From positions 1 to 11,553 of the forward strand of contig JACTVF010000050.1 of NCBI GenBank assembly GCA_019695435.1: DNA of 11,553 bases, read 5' to 3'. Positions 5,224 through 11,553 of the stretch are shown here, one piece after another (position 1 is the first letter of the stretch; the number at the start of each line of letters is the position of its first letter). The translations under genes and the position numbers were made by a program. This stretch comes from Methanoregulaceae archaeon. GTDB lineage: Archaea > Halobacteriota > Methanomicrobia > Methanomicrobiales > Methanospirillaceae. The notes beneath the pieces were generated by a model. It worked only from the letters and a program-made list of their open reading frames with translations, did no database searches and had not been told where the DNA came from.

Positions 5224-5799
5224 ATGACCTCGTTTGCCATTGTCGGGCACCTTGCCCGCACGGACGGGGACTTTTCCATCAACGATCTCCCCGGGGCAGG
5301 GCGCATGGACGTGCTCTGCCGGTGCGTGAACGCATCACTCTTCCTCTCACACGACCTGCGCCGGGACGTGGACTGTTACCTTGTCCTTCTTGGCGGGTCA
5401 AAAGCGCCAAAGACCGTGCTGTTTAAGGGGAGCGGGATCCGCTCGCTCTCGCCCGATGAACGGAGTGCCGGGGCGCTTGTCAAAAAGGCGCTTTCCATCC
5501 CCTGCGGGAGCGAGTTCCGTGAAGCATCGCCCGGCGTGTACGTAAGGAATGGTGGCCTTGAGCGCCTGTTTACGGAGCACGTGTTTGCCGTGCTTGACGA
5601 GAAGGGCATCGATATCCGCACGGTTCCGGTTGTCCCGGAGGCATTCCTGCTCTCGGATCACCAGAACTTTTCAGACGTCGAGGAAGTACTCATAAAGGAT
5701 GCTCCCCGGTATTCGGTGGGGCCGGTCTGCCTGCATGCCGATGATACGATTACGGTCATCTCAAACGAGATCGACCGGAGGAAGAACGGATGGAAATAA
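5224..5799 (+). CDS. trmY: tRNA pseudouridine(54) N1-methyltransferase
   Basis: A 191-residue SPOUT-class methyltransferase (DUF358/TrmY family) that uses SAM to convert pseudouridine 54 of tRNA to N1-methylpseudouridine, the archaeal counterpart of T54. Family features visible: an N-terminal FAIVGHLARTDGDFSINDLP, a GRMDVLCRCVNASLFLSHDL stretch, PKTVLFKGSG with LSPDERS, and a C-terminal region (about 150-185: LLSDHQNF, YSVGP, DDTITVISNEIDR) in the expected SPOUT knot position. The length is normal. It starts one base after the srp54 stop with only a weak ribosome-binding site, suggesting coupled translation. Its last 10 bases overlap pus10, whose product makes its substrate. Confidence 0.93.
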   Translation: MTSFAIVGHLARTDGDFSINDLPGAGRMDVLCRCVNASLFLSHDLRRDVDCYLVLLGGSKAPKTVLFKGSGIRSLSPDERSAGALVKKALSIPCGSEFREASPGVYVRNGGLERLFTEHVFAVLDEKGIDIRTVPVVPEAFLLSDHQNFSDVEEVLIKDAPRYSVGPVCLHADDTITVISNEIDRRKNGWK

Positions 5800-7022
5800 A
5801 CGAACAGGTCGAAAAGATCCTCGCATACGGGGACTGCTGCGATCACTGCCTGGGACGGTTCTTTGGCAAGCGCTCGCATGGTCTCACGGACGATGAACGG
5901 GGCCGTGGGCTCAGGATTGCACGGGCGCTGGCCACAAACCAGCCGTACGAGCGGTTCTCCGGCACCTGCTGGGTCTGCGGGAACTTCTTTGACGCGGTGC
6001 ACAAATGGGCACAGAAAGTGGTTGCAGCGATGGAGGGGTTCGAGTACTCGACCTTCCTTATCGGTTGCCGGGTCCCGCCGCTGGTCGCGGAAAACGAGGA
6101 GATGGTCTGGAGCGACCTCTCCCTCGGTGAACCCGAACCGTTCAAGTCCGAGGTGAACCGTGAGGTGGGAAAGGCGGTCTCGGCGCTCACTGGAAAGACT
6201 GTGGACTTCAAAAAACCCGATATCGTCGCCTTGGTTGACCCGGCATCCGGCGCGGTTGAGATCCAAGTCAACTCAGTCTTCTTCTACGGCAGGTACCAGA
6301 AGTTCGAGCGGGGCATCCCGCAGACCCACTGGAACTGCCGGGCCTGCAAAGGAGCCGGCTGCGAGAAATGCAACTATACCGGCAAGCAGTACCTGGACTC
6401 GGTGGAGGAACTGATTGGCCGGCCGGTGATCGAGGCATTCGACGCGGAAGATGCCGTGTTGCACGGGGCCGGCAGGGAAGATATCGACGCCCGCTGCGTG
6501 GGAACCGGCCGTCCGTTTATCCTTGAGGTCGTCGCCCCCAGAAAGCGTACGCAGGACCTTGCCGCTCTTGAAGCGAAGATCAACCAGACTGCAGAAGGGC
6601 GGGTCTCGGTTGCCCTTTCGCACTGGAGCGACCGGGCGGACGTGGAAACCCTTAAATCAAGCAAAGCGCATAAAAAATACAGGATCCTGGTCGAGGTTGA
6701 AGGGCAAGTATCTGCGGAAGAACTCGCAAATGCCCTGAAAACCTTAAAAGGCGTCACAATACAGCAGCGCACGCCCGTACGGGTCGCCCACCGGAGAGCC
6801 GATAAGATCCGGGAGCGTAAAGTCCTCGATATTGAGTGTGTAGGGGAGCAGGACGGAAAGTTTGTCCTTGAAGTCCTCGGTGAAGCCGGCCTCTACATCA
6901 AGGAACTCGTATCCGGCGATCAGGGTAGGACCATCCCGAGTCTTGCCGAGATCCTGCAGAGATCGGCGCACGTCACCAGTCTTGATGTCGTGCAGGTAGA
7001 TGGACCAAAGGAGGGAGATTAA
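5790..7022 (+). CDS. pus10: tRNA pseudouridine synthase Pus10
   Basis: A 410-residue pseudouridine synthase that forms pseudouridine 54 and 55 in the tRNA T-loop of archaea. The N-terminal region (1-130) has zinc-ribbon Cys pairs C17/C20 and C60/C63, part of the THUMP-containing accessory domain. A second four-Cys cluster follows (C183, C186, C191, C194, in WNCRACKGAGCEKCNYTGK). The catalytic core contains GREDIDARCVGTGRPF with D233 as the likely catalytic Asp. The C-terminal half has the expected QRTPVRVAHRRADKIRERK and GLYIKELVSGDQGRTIPSL segments. GGAGG at 5777-5781, inside the end of trmY, is eight bases before the ATG, fixing the start. The overlap with trmY couples two sequential steps at tRNA position 54. 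Confidence 0.95.
   Translation: MEINEQVEKILAYGDCCDHCLGRFFGKRSHGLTDDERGRGLRIARALATNQPYERFSGTCWVCGNFFDAVHKWAQKVVAAMEGFEYSTFLIGCRVPPLVAENEEMVWSDLSLGEPEPFKSEVNREVGKAVSALTGKTVDFKKPDIVALVDPASGAVEIQVNSVFFYGRYQKFERGIPQTHWNCRACKGAGCEKCNYTGKQYLDSVEELIGRPVIEAFDAEDAVLHGAGREDIDARCVGTGRPFILEVVAPRKRTQDLAALEAKINQTAEGRVSVALSHWSDRADVETLKSSKAHKKYRILVEVEGQVSAEELANALKTLKGVTIQQRTPVRVAHRRADKIRERKVLDIECVGEQDGKFVLEVLGEAGLYIKELVSGDQGRTIPSLAEILQRSAHVTSLDVVQVDGPKEGD
7010..7014 (+). promoter_or_regulatory. rpl21e ribosome-binding site
   Basis: GGAGG, within the last codons of pus10, lies nine bases before TTG 7024. It decides that the ribosomal protein begins at that TTG and not at the earlier in-frame ATG at 7000. Confidence 0.75.
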
Positions 7023-7023
7023 C

Positions 7024-7314
7024 TTGGCACACCATAACGGACCCAGAAAGAAAACACGGTATAAATTCAAGAAAGAATTGAGACAGCGCGGGCTGCCGCC
7101 GGTCACCTCCGTTATCCAGCAGTTCGAGGTCGGCGACAAGGTTCACATCGTGGTGAACGCAAGCATCCAGAAGGGGATGCCTCACCGGCGTTTCCACGGG
7201 CTTACGGGCACCGTGATCGGCAAGCGCGGCCGTGCATGGATGCTCTCCATTCACGACGGAAATGCGGAAAAGACGGTCATTGCGCGACCGCAACATCTAA
7301 AAGCACAAAAGTAA
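7024..7314 (+). CDS. rpl21e: Large-subunit ribosomal protein L21e
   Basis: A 96-residue ribosomal protein of the archaeal 50S subunit. It begins (M)AHHNGPRKKTRYKFKKEL, followed by a KOW-like SH3 core (FEVGDKVHIVVNASIQKGMP, then RFHGLTGTVIGKRGRAW) and a short basic tail, all characteristic of L21e. The length agrees with archaeal members. The initiator is TTG, one base after the pus10 TAA, supported by GGAGG nine bases upstream; an in-frame ATG at 7000 would add eight residues that are not typical of the family. It is the first gene of the L21e-RpoF-DUF655-RsmA block conserved in euryarchaea. Confidence 0.95.
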   Translation: MAHHNGPRKKTRYKFKKELRQRGLPPVTSVIQQFEVGDKVHIVVNASIQKGMPHRRFHGLTGTVIGKRGRAWMLSIHDGNAEKTVIARPQHLKAQK

Positions 7315-7324
7315 ACTCAATGTC

Positions 7325-7330
7325 AGGTGA
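7325..7330 (+). promoter_or_regulatory. rpoF ribosome-binding site
   Basis: AGGTGA, five bases before the ATG at 7336, decides the start. The GTG at 7327 that would extend the frame by three codons lies inside this motif. Confidence 0.65.
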
Positions 7331-7335
7331 TTGGC

Positions 7336-7686
7336 ATGAAAGTGAAGGGTATCATTAGCGAAGAGAAGGTTACGCTTCCCGAGCTCCGCGCAGCTCTTTT
7401 AGGTGTGGAGGCAGAGCGGATCGCTGCGGAAAAGGAGATGTCGTATGAGTTCCGGCGCAGCATGGATCATGCCAATCAGCTTGCCAAGACGACTCCCGAG
7501 AAATCCAAGGATCTCGTGGACAAACTCCTCAAACTTGAGAAGATGAAGCCGGAGATCGCCTACCGGATAGCAAATATCATGCCAAAGAGCCGGGATGAAG
7601 TGCGGGCGATCTTCGCGAAGGAGCGGTTCACGCTCGCTCCCGAAGAGATCGATTCCATCATAGATCTGGTCATGGCGCACTTCTGA
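7336..7686 (+). CDS. rpoF: RNA polymerase subunit Rpb4/RpoF
   Basis: A 116-residue subunit of archaeal RNA polymerase that pairs with RpoE (Rpb7) to form the stalk, which assists open-complex formation and binds nascent RNA. The sequence shows the N-terminal MKVKGIISEEKVTLPELRAA tip and a C-terminal HRDC-like helical bundle (about 50-116) with the pattern EIAYRIANIMPKSRDEVRAI followed by FTLAPEEIDSIIDLV. The ATG at 7336 is preferred over GTG 7327 because AGGTGA overlaps the latter. It follows rpl21e by 21 bases, and its stop overlaps the ribosome-binding site of the DUF655 gene. Confidence 0.93.
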   Translation: MKVKGIISEEKVTLPELRAALLGVEAERIAAEKEMSYEFRRSMDHANQLAKTTPEKSKDLVDKLLKLEKMKPEIAYRIANIMPKSRDEVRAIFAKERFTLAPEEIDSIIDLVMAHF

Positions 7687-7696
7687 GGTGCAGATC

Positions 7697-8260
7697 ATGA
7701 AGGCTGAGAAAAAAGAGGTCAACGCGATCGTACTGGATGTGCTCATGAAGGGGCATGCTGACGATCCACGGCCCCAGTTTAAGCGGGAGCCTGTTGTTCA
7801 GGCGATGGGGCTTGAGCAGTTCAAGCTGCTTGAACTGATCCCCAAACCCGGCGTGATCATAAACCTCCACGACAAGGTTTATATCGGCGACTCCGAGCGG
7901 GACAAGATCGAGCGCGTGAAACGCCGGATCAGCTACGACGAGCTGACACCAACGGCAAAAGGTGAATTGCCGTTCATGATCGAGCAGGTCGTGACCGAGC
8001 GGGAACAGGATTTTGTCACGTTCTTTAATAAGGCAATCTCGATCACTCCCAAACTCCATATGCTGCACCTGCTGCCCGGGATCGGGAAGAAACTGATGTG
8101 GGAGGTGCTCGAAGCCCGGAATAAAAAGCCGTTTGAGAGTTTCGCGGATATCTCCACACGGATCAAGTCGATCCCCCACCCGGAGAAGATGATCCAGTCG
8201 AGGATCCTCGAAGAACTTCAGGACAAGGACGTCAAGTACCATCTCTTCACGACAAAATGA
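7697..8260 (+). CDS. DUF655 family RNA/DNA-binding protein
   Basis: A 187-residue conserved archaeal protein of the DUF655 family. The N-terminal part (to about 95) reads like an OB-type domain (VLDVLMKGHADDP, then IPKPGVIINLHDKVYIGD). The C-terminal half carries a helix-hairpin-helix motif, HLLPGIGKKLMWEVLEAR, followed by FADISTRIKSIPHPE. These folds suggest nucleic-acid binding; no catalytic residues are evident, and its precise function has not been assigned with certainty. The family nearly always sits between rpoF and ksgA, suggesting a role in rRNA processing or ribosome biogenesis. GAGGTG (7685-7690) overlaps the rpoF stop and is six bases before ATG 7697; the GTG at 7688 lies within that motif and is unlikely to be used. 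It overlaps rsmA by four bases (ATGA). Confidence 0.92.
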   Translation: MKAEKKEVNAIVLDVLMKGHADDPRPQFKREPVVQAMGLEQFKLLELIPKPGVIINLHDKVYIGDSERDKIERVKRRISYDELTPTAKGELPFMIEQVVTEREQDFVTFFNKAISITPKLHMLHLLPGIGKKLMWEVLEARNKKPFESFADISTRIKSIPHPEKMIQSRILEELQDKDVKYHLFTTK

Positions 8261-9021
8261 AAGCCCGTCACGACCAGCACTTCCTCATCGACAAGAACGC
8301 GATAAACCGGATCGCGGATCTTGAGGACGTGCGGGGAAAGACTGTTCTTGAAGTCGGGCCGGGGAACGGGGCGCTGACCCGGGCCCTGCTTGACCGCGGT
8401 GCCATTGTTCATGCCGTGGAACTTGACGGACTGCTCTGTGAAGAGCTGGCGGGACAATTTTCTGAAGAGATACAGAGGGGGGTGCTCACCGTAACGCACG
8501 GGGATGCAACCCGGTGCGAGCTCCCGCCATTCGAGATGGTGGTCTCCAACCTTCCCTACTCGGTTTCATCGAAGATCACCTTCCGGCTCCTCGATATCGG
8601 CTTTACGGTGGCAGTGCTGATGTTTCAGGAGGAGTTTGCCCGGCGTATGGTCGCCCCGGCGGGCACGAAGGAGTGCGGACGGCTCTCGATCATGGTGCAG
8701 ACCTATGCGGCCGTGCAGCAGTGCTTCACGCTCCCGCCCACCTGCTTCTCACCCAAACCGCAAGTGCACTCGATGGTCGTGAAGATCTTCCCCCGTCCAC
8801 CGATCTTTGGCGTTGAGAACAAAAAACGGTATGCTGATGTGGTACGGGCGTTGTTTACTCACAGACGTAAGACGGTGCGGAATGGCCTCAGAGGGTCATC
8901 AGGAATCCTTGATCCCGAATGGGCAGTGCGTGTTATTGATGCACTACCTGGAGAAATCCTCCAGAGCCGACCGGAAGAACTGTATCTGGAAGATTTTGAG
9001 ACAATTGCGAATTTTGAGTAG
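8257..9021 (+). CDS. rsmA: 16S rRNA dimethyladenosine transferase RsmA
   Basis: A 254-residue Rossmann-fold SAM methyltransferase (KsgA/Dim1 family). It dimethylates the two adjacent adenosines in the 3' terminal hairpin of small-subunit rRNA late in 30S assembly. The sequence opens with HDQHFLIDKNAINRIAD and continues with the SAM loop EVGPGNGALT (residues 32-41), an acidic ribose contact (HAVELDG), GDATR, the catalytic NLPY (98-101), and a C-terminal domain with FSPKPQVHSMVVKI and FTHRRKTVRNGL, all typical. Length is normal. The ATG overlaps the upstream stop (ATGA), so translation is probably coupled. It ends the plus-strand housekeeping run; T-rich sequence follows. The gene is often named ksgA. 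Confidence 0.95.
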   Translation: MKARHDQHFLIDKNAINRIADLEDVRGKTVLEVGPGNGALTRALLDRGAIVHAVELDGLLCEELAGQFSEEIQRGVLTVTHGDATRCELPPFEMVVSNLPYSVSSKITFRLLDIGFTVAVLMFQEEFARRMVAPAGTKECGRLSIMVQTYAAVQQCFTLPPTCFSPKPQVHSMVVKIFPRPPIFGVENKKRYADVVRALFTHRRKTVRNGLRGSSGILDPEWAVRVIDALPGEILQSRPEELYLEDFETIANFE

Positions 9022-9025
9022 GGTA

Positions 9026-9089
9026 GTTTTTATTGTTCTTTCGCCGTCGTGAATCTTCACAGGCAGGCTTATTTTTGAAACGTTTTTTT
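9026..9089 (+). terminator. T-run terminators after rsmA
   Basis: TTTTTATTGTTCTTTC begins five bases after the rsmA stop (from 9027), and a run of seven T occurs at 9083-9089. Such T-tracts are the usual intrinsic termination signals of euryarchaea and would end the long cluster transcript. No strong hairpin precedes the first tract. Confidence 0.5.
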
Positions 9090-9334
9090 CTATGGAACTG
9101 ATTTTTAAGGTATGAATAATGGGGCTGATGCCCACATACTCCCATAAAGATAGTGTCGTCGTCCCCCAAAGGACGCCCTTTCGGCGGGTCCGTGAGTATG
9201 GTTCACAGATCTAGGGATTCATGCAGGATTTGTACTGACCATCCCGGAATTTTGCGCAAAAATCCAAAAAAACTGTATTCCCGCTTTATTTCCCCACTGG
9301 GGTATAGAATTTCAGGCAAAACACTGTTTCTCCC

Positions 9335-9344
9335 AGTATAAATT
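9335..9344 (+). promoter_or_regulatory. Possible promoter for the HemK2-like gene
   Basis: AGTATAAATT resembles an archaeal TATA box and would place the transcript start near 9365, giving a leader of roughly 85 bases before ATG 9451. Supporting elements such as a BRE are not clear. Confidence 0.3.
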
Positions 9345-9450
9345 GCCGGTGGGTTTATGATAACCCGGGATACGTGAAAGGTTGCCCCGACATTTGTCAC
9401 CCCTTTCTGGCGATCCCTTTTCAACCTCCCCGCCCCACTCTTTTTCAGTT

Positions 9451-10008
9451 ATGCCTTATGATCCTGCGCAGGTCTACCAGTCCGAGGCCGATACGTTCCT
9501 GCTCCTTGAGGCCGCAAAAACCGAGGTGAAGTCCGGCGACCGGGTGCTGGAGATCGGGACCGGCTCCGGCCGTATCGCGGCGGCGCTGGTGCAGGACTGC
9601 GATGTTGTGGCGACCGACATCAATCCCCACGCGGTCTTCTGTGCACGGGAAAAAGGACTGGATGTGGTGCGAAGCGATCTCTGCTCCGGCCTCCGGGGCA
9701 CCTTCGATCTGATTATCTTCAACCCTCCGTACCTCCCGACACAGCCTGAGGAACGAATCGCTGACTGGCTGGAATATGCGCTTGATGGTGGCGCCACCGG
9801 GCGGGCGGTGGTTGGGAGGTTTGCCGATGCAGTTTGTGGGGTGCTTGCCCCGGAGGGGAGGATCCTGCTTCTCATATCCTCACTGACCGGGCTCGCCGAA
9901 GTTGTGGAGTTGTTTGCCAGTCGCGGTTTTACTGCAGAAGTGGCACGGCAGCAGACCGTGGAGGACGAGGAACTCTACGTGCTCCGGATCGTCCAAAAAC
10001 TATGTTGA
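9451..10008 (+). CDS. HemK2/Mtq2-like protein methyltransferase
   Basis: A 185-residue class I SAM-dependent methyltransferase. The sequence shows VYQSEADTFLLLEA at the N-terminus, the SAM loop EIGTGSG (34-40), an acidic binding residue in ATDINPHA, and NPPY (91-94), the signature that positions an amide or amino target. The short length and the missing N-terminal PrmC domain fit the archaeal/eukaryotic HemK2 (Mtq2, N6AMT1) group, which methylates the Gln of the GGQ motif in the release factor, in eukaryotes with a Trm112 partner. The start at 9451 is chosen because family similarity begins there; the frame stays open back to 9382, but that part is Pro/Ser-rich and unlike the family. No clear ribosome-binding site is seen. 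The gene stands apart from the housekeeping cluster and converges on the ABC genes. Confidence 0.85.
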   Translation: MPYDPAQVYQSEADTFLLLEAAKTEVKSGDRVLEIGTGSGRIAAALVQDCDVVATDINPHAVFCAREKGLDVVRSDLCSGLRGTFDLIIFNPPYLPTQPEERIADWLEYALDGGATGRAVVGRFADAVCGVLAPEGRILLLISSLTGLAEVVELFASRGFTAEVARQQTVEDEELYVLRIVQKLC

Positions 10009-10241
10009 CTTTTCAGCCAGTGGATGAACACGACGACATTAAAGGCAAAAATAGGCCGATTAGCGAGATGCCCGGAAAGAACCAGTCGCTGTCCATGAGA
10101 AGAAATGCCGACTAGAGCAGCCCGTGCAGGATACATCCGAGAGAGCATGCGGCTCGTCCGATCTCCTTTGTCAGCAGCATCCCTTTTCTCCTCAACAGAA
10201 GGAACGGCCGGGTTCCGATAACTTTTTGGGCCCTCTACACG
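10009..10241. other. Convergent intergenic region
   Basis: This lies between two converging genes. It has no strong terminator hairpin; a five-T run near 10222-10226 and the GGGCCC at 10228-10233 are the only notable pieces. One small minus-strand frame at 10112-10180 is listed separately. Confidence 0.4.
10112..10180 (-). CDS. Possible 22-residue small ORF
   Basis: A minus-strand ATG at 10178-10180 opens a 22-codon frame (MLLTKEIGRAACSLGCILHG and two Leu) ending at TAG 10112-10114. GAGGAG lies seven bases upstream, a good ribosome-binding site. The peptide is mostly hydrophobic with two Cys. It follows the ABC permease gene by 61 bases on the same strand and might belong to that transcript. 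A random occurrence is quite possible at this length. Confidence 0.22.
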   Translation of the reverse strand: MLLTKEIGRAACSLGCILHGLL

Positions 10242-11027
10242 TTACACGATCAACCGGCGCCGCATCAGGTTGATCGAGATCACGCAGAAGATCACGGTAG
10301 CCGTGAGTATCCACGCGAGGTGCAGGGGGAGCAGTGTACCTGCCGAGGGAAGCGTCGCCATCCGCATGAGTGCCACGAGGTGGGTGAGCGGGAAAACCGC
10401 AAGTGCGACATACTGGAAGATCGCGGGGAGGACGGAAAGGGGAAAGAAGGTGCCCGAGAAGAGCATCATGGGCGTGATGAACAGGAATGATGGGTAGTTG
10501 AGCGTGTCGATGCTGGGTGTAATTGCGGTAAAGCACATCGCGAGGCCGGCAAACGTGAGCCCGGCAAGGAATGCGAGCGGGATGGCAAAAAGCGAGAAGG
10601 GAAGCGAGATGACCCCGAATGCCACGAGCACCGGGAGCATGATTGCGACCGAGATCACGCTCCGGGTCGCGCCCCAGAGGAGTTCTCCTGCGATCACGTC
10701 CTCGATCGAGAGCGGCGTTGCGATGATCGCGTCAAAACTCTTCTGGTAATACATCCGCACATATGAGCCGTACGTGCACTCGAAGAACGCGGAGTTCATC
10801 ACCGAGATTGCAAGGATGGCCGGCGCGATGTAATTGATGTACGGCACGCCGTCAATTGCGCCCACGTACGTCCCGATCCCAAGGCCGATGGCGGTGAGGT
10901 AGAGAAGTGCCTCGATAAACGGCGGGAAGAAGTTCACCTTCCAGGTCTTCCAGAAGACATCGAGGTTACGCTGCCAGACCTTTATCGCACGCCTGCTGAC
11001 CCGGGGAAGTGAAAAGATAGACGGCAT
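10242..11027 (-). CDS. ABC-2 type transporter permease
   Basis: A 261-residue membrane protein of the ABC-2 (NodJ/DrrB-like) family, the transmembrane half of an exporter. The N-terminal cytoplasmic segment includes VWQRNLDVFWKTWKVNFFPP, typical of the family. About six hydrophobic helices follow (approximately 35-55, 67-85, 118-138, 146-168, 180-205, 233-253). The conserved stretch SFDAIIATPLSIEDVIAGEL precedes the third helix, and TPMMLFSGTFFPLSVLP is the usual C-terminal family motif. Substrates of such two-gene exporters vary (polysaccharides, lipids, drugs), and nothing here identifies one. It starts one base after the ATPase stop, with GAGGGA about six bases upstream of the ATG, so the pair is a clear operon. 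Confidence 0.92.
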   Translation of the reverse strand: MPSIFSLPRVSRRAIKVWQRNLDVFWKTWKVNFFPPFIEALLYLTAIGLGIGTYVGAIDGVPYINYIAPAILAISVMNSAFFECTYGSYVRMYYQKSFDAIIATPLSIEDVIAGELLWGATRSVISVAIMLPVLVAFGVISLPFSLFAIPLAFLAGLTFAGLAMCFTAITPSIDTLNYPSFLFITPMMLFSGTFFPLSVLPAIFQYVALAVFPLTHLVALMRMATLPSAGTLLPLHLAWILTATVIFCVISINLMRRRLIV

Positions 11028-11028
11028 G

Positions 11029-11553
11029 TTATTCCCTCAGGTTTCTCCCGGTCAGTTTCAGGAAAACGTCTTCGAGTGTTGCCGGCCGGGTACTCACCCT
11101 GCTGGTCTTGCACCGATCGAGCAGGGTCTTTGCGAGCTCCCGGGATGCACCCGTTGCTACCTGAATCTGGTCGCCAAGGCTTTCGTAGGGTACACCCATC
11201 TCCGCAAGGCATGAGATCACGTCAGGAGTGTTATCCATCTCCACGATCTCGCTTCCCACCTGGTTCCGGACAAGATCTGCGGGTTTTCCCTCGATAAGGA
11301 AAGTACCGTTATCCATGATCACGAGCCGGTCGCAGAGCCGGGCCGCCTCGTCGAGGTAATGGGTGGTGAGCACAATGGTGTGTCCCTGCGCCTGCAGGAG
11401 CCGGAGACGTTCCCATATGAGGTGGCGTGCCTGCGGGTCGAGGCCGATAGTCGGTTCGTCCAGAATGAGCAGGTCCGGGTTGTTGATGAGCGCCCGGGCA
11501 AGGATGAGCCGGCGCTTCATGCCCCCCGAGAGTTTGTCGATGGACACATCGCG
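11029..11553 (-). CDS. NodI-like ABC transporter ATPase, partial
   Basis: The C-terminal 174 residues of the ATP-binding subunit that powers the adjacent permease; the N-terminus with the Walker A motif lies outside the window. Visible are the ABC signature LSGGMKRRLILARAL, Walker B with D-loop LLILDEPTIGLDP, the H-loop LTTHYLDEA, and a C-terminal extension of about 90 residues typical of the NodI/DrrA group. QARHLIWERLRLL is strikingly NodI-like. The frame remains open to the window edge (Arg-Asp precede the GTG at 11545-11547), so that internal GTG is not the start. It overlaps nothing and is followed one base later by the permease gene. Confidence 0.93.
   Translation of the reverse strand, partial: RDVSIDKLSGGMKRRLILARALINNPDLLILDEPTIGLDPQARHLIWERLRLLQAQGHTIVLTTHYLDEAARLCDRLVIMDNGTFLIEGKPADLVRNQVGSEIVEMDNTPDVISCLAEMGVPYESLGDQIQVATGASRELAKTLLDRCKTSRVSTRPATLEDVFLKLTGRNLRE

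Larger units (their letters stand above)
9022..9450. other. Long intergenic region with hairpins
   Basis: No gene is visible. After the T-tracts, GGGC-TGAT-GCCC (9122-9133) forms a small hairpin. CATACTC (9135-9141) can pair with GAGTATG (9194-9200), enclosing GGAC-GCC-CTTTC-GGC-GG-GTCC (9170-9190) and giving a two-tier stem that could be a structured RNA. An ATTTTTAAGG stretch (9100-9109) lies about 25 bases upstream of this, as a weak TATA box would. Further on, CCCCACTGGGG (9293-9303) and GGGTT/AACCC (9351-9366) are short hairpins. No tRNA is recognised. Confidence 0.4.

Noticed and set aside
7000..7023. ATG at 7000 as the start of rpl21e
   Set aside because: It lies inside pus10, lacks a ribosome-binding site and adds residues not typical of L21e; TTG 7024 has GGAGG at the right distance.
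9382..9450. Extended N-terminus of the HemK2-like protein
   Set aside because: The extra 23 residues are Pro/Ser-rich and unlike the family; similarity begins at the ATG at 9451.
11545..11547. GTG as the start of the ABC ATPase
   Set aside because: The frame is open to the window edge, and the Walker A region must lie beyond it, so this GTG is internal.

Overview
The window looks like a chromosome segment of a methanogenic euryarchaeon, most likely Methanomicrobiales (Methanoregula-like). That is inferred from the archaeal housekeeping gene order, GGAGG/GAGGTG ribosome-binding sites, some TTG starts, T-run terminators and moderately high GC; no species-level marker is present.

Layout. (1) Positions 1-2340 form an accessory, gene-poor region. 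It starts with about 430 bases of G/C-run palindromes. An AT-rich four-helix membrane protein gene (minus strand) follows. Next comes a nested set of direct repeats in the order A-B-X-B-A, surrounding a small zinc-ribbon gene, and then the decayed 3' end of a DNA methylase/restriction gene. (2) Positions 2340-9021 are a compact plus-strand housekeeping cluster: pfdA, ftsY, srp54, trmY, pus10, rpl21e, rpoF, a DUF655 gene and rsmA/ksgA. Neighbours overlap or lie within about 25 bases of each other. (3) Positions 9022-9450 are noncoding, with T-runs and hairpins, and lead to a HemK2/Mtq2-like methyltransferase (9451-10008). (4) On the minus strand, converging on it, are an ABC-2 permease and the 3' part of its NodI-like ATPase, which runs off the window edge. 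A tiny possible ORF lies beyond them.

How the genes work together. The cluster is built around translation: protein folding and targeting (prefoldin, SRP receptor FtsY, SRP54), tRNA T-loop modification (Pus10 makes pseudouridine 54/55 and TrmY methylates pseudouridine 54), the ribosome (L21e, 16S rRNA dimethylation by RsmA) and transcription (Rpb4/RpoF). The distal methyltransferase probably modifies the release factor.

Most notable anomalies: ftsY is broken by an apparent one-base loss in a G-run next to its G4 motif, although the rest of the gene is intact in the shifted frame; this is either an assembly error or a real lesion in a gene expected to be essential. The A-B-X-B-A repeats, the restriction-modification relic and the palindrome field mark the stretch upstream of pfdA as a rearrangement-prone junction. 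I found no convincing new multi-gene system.
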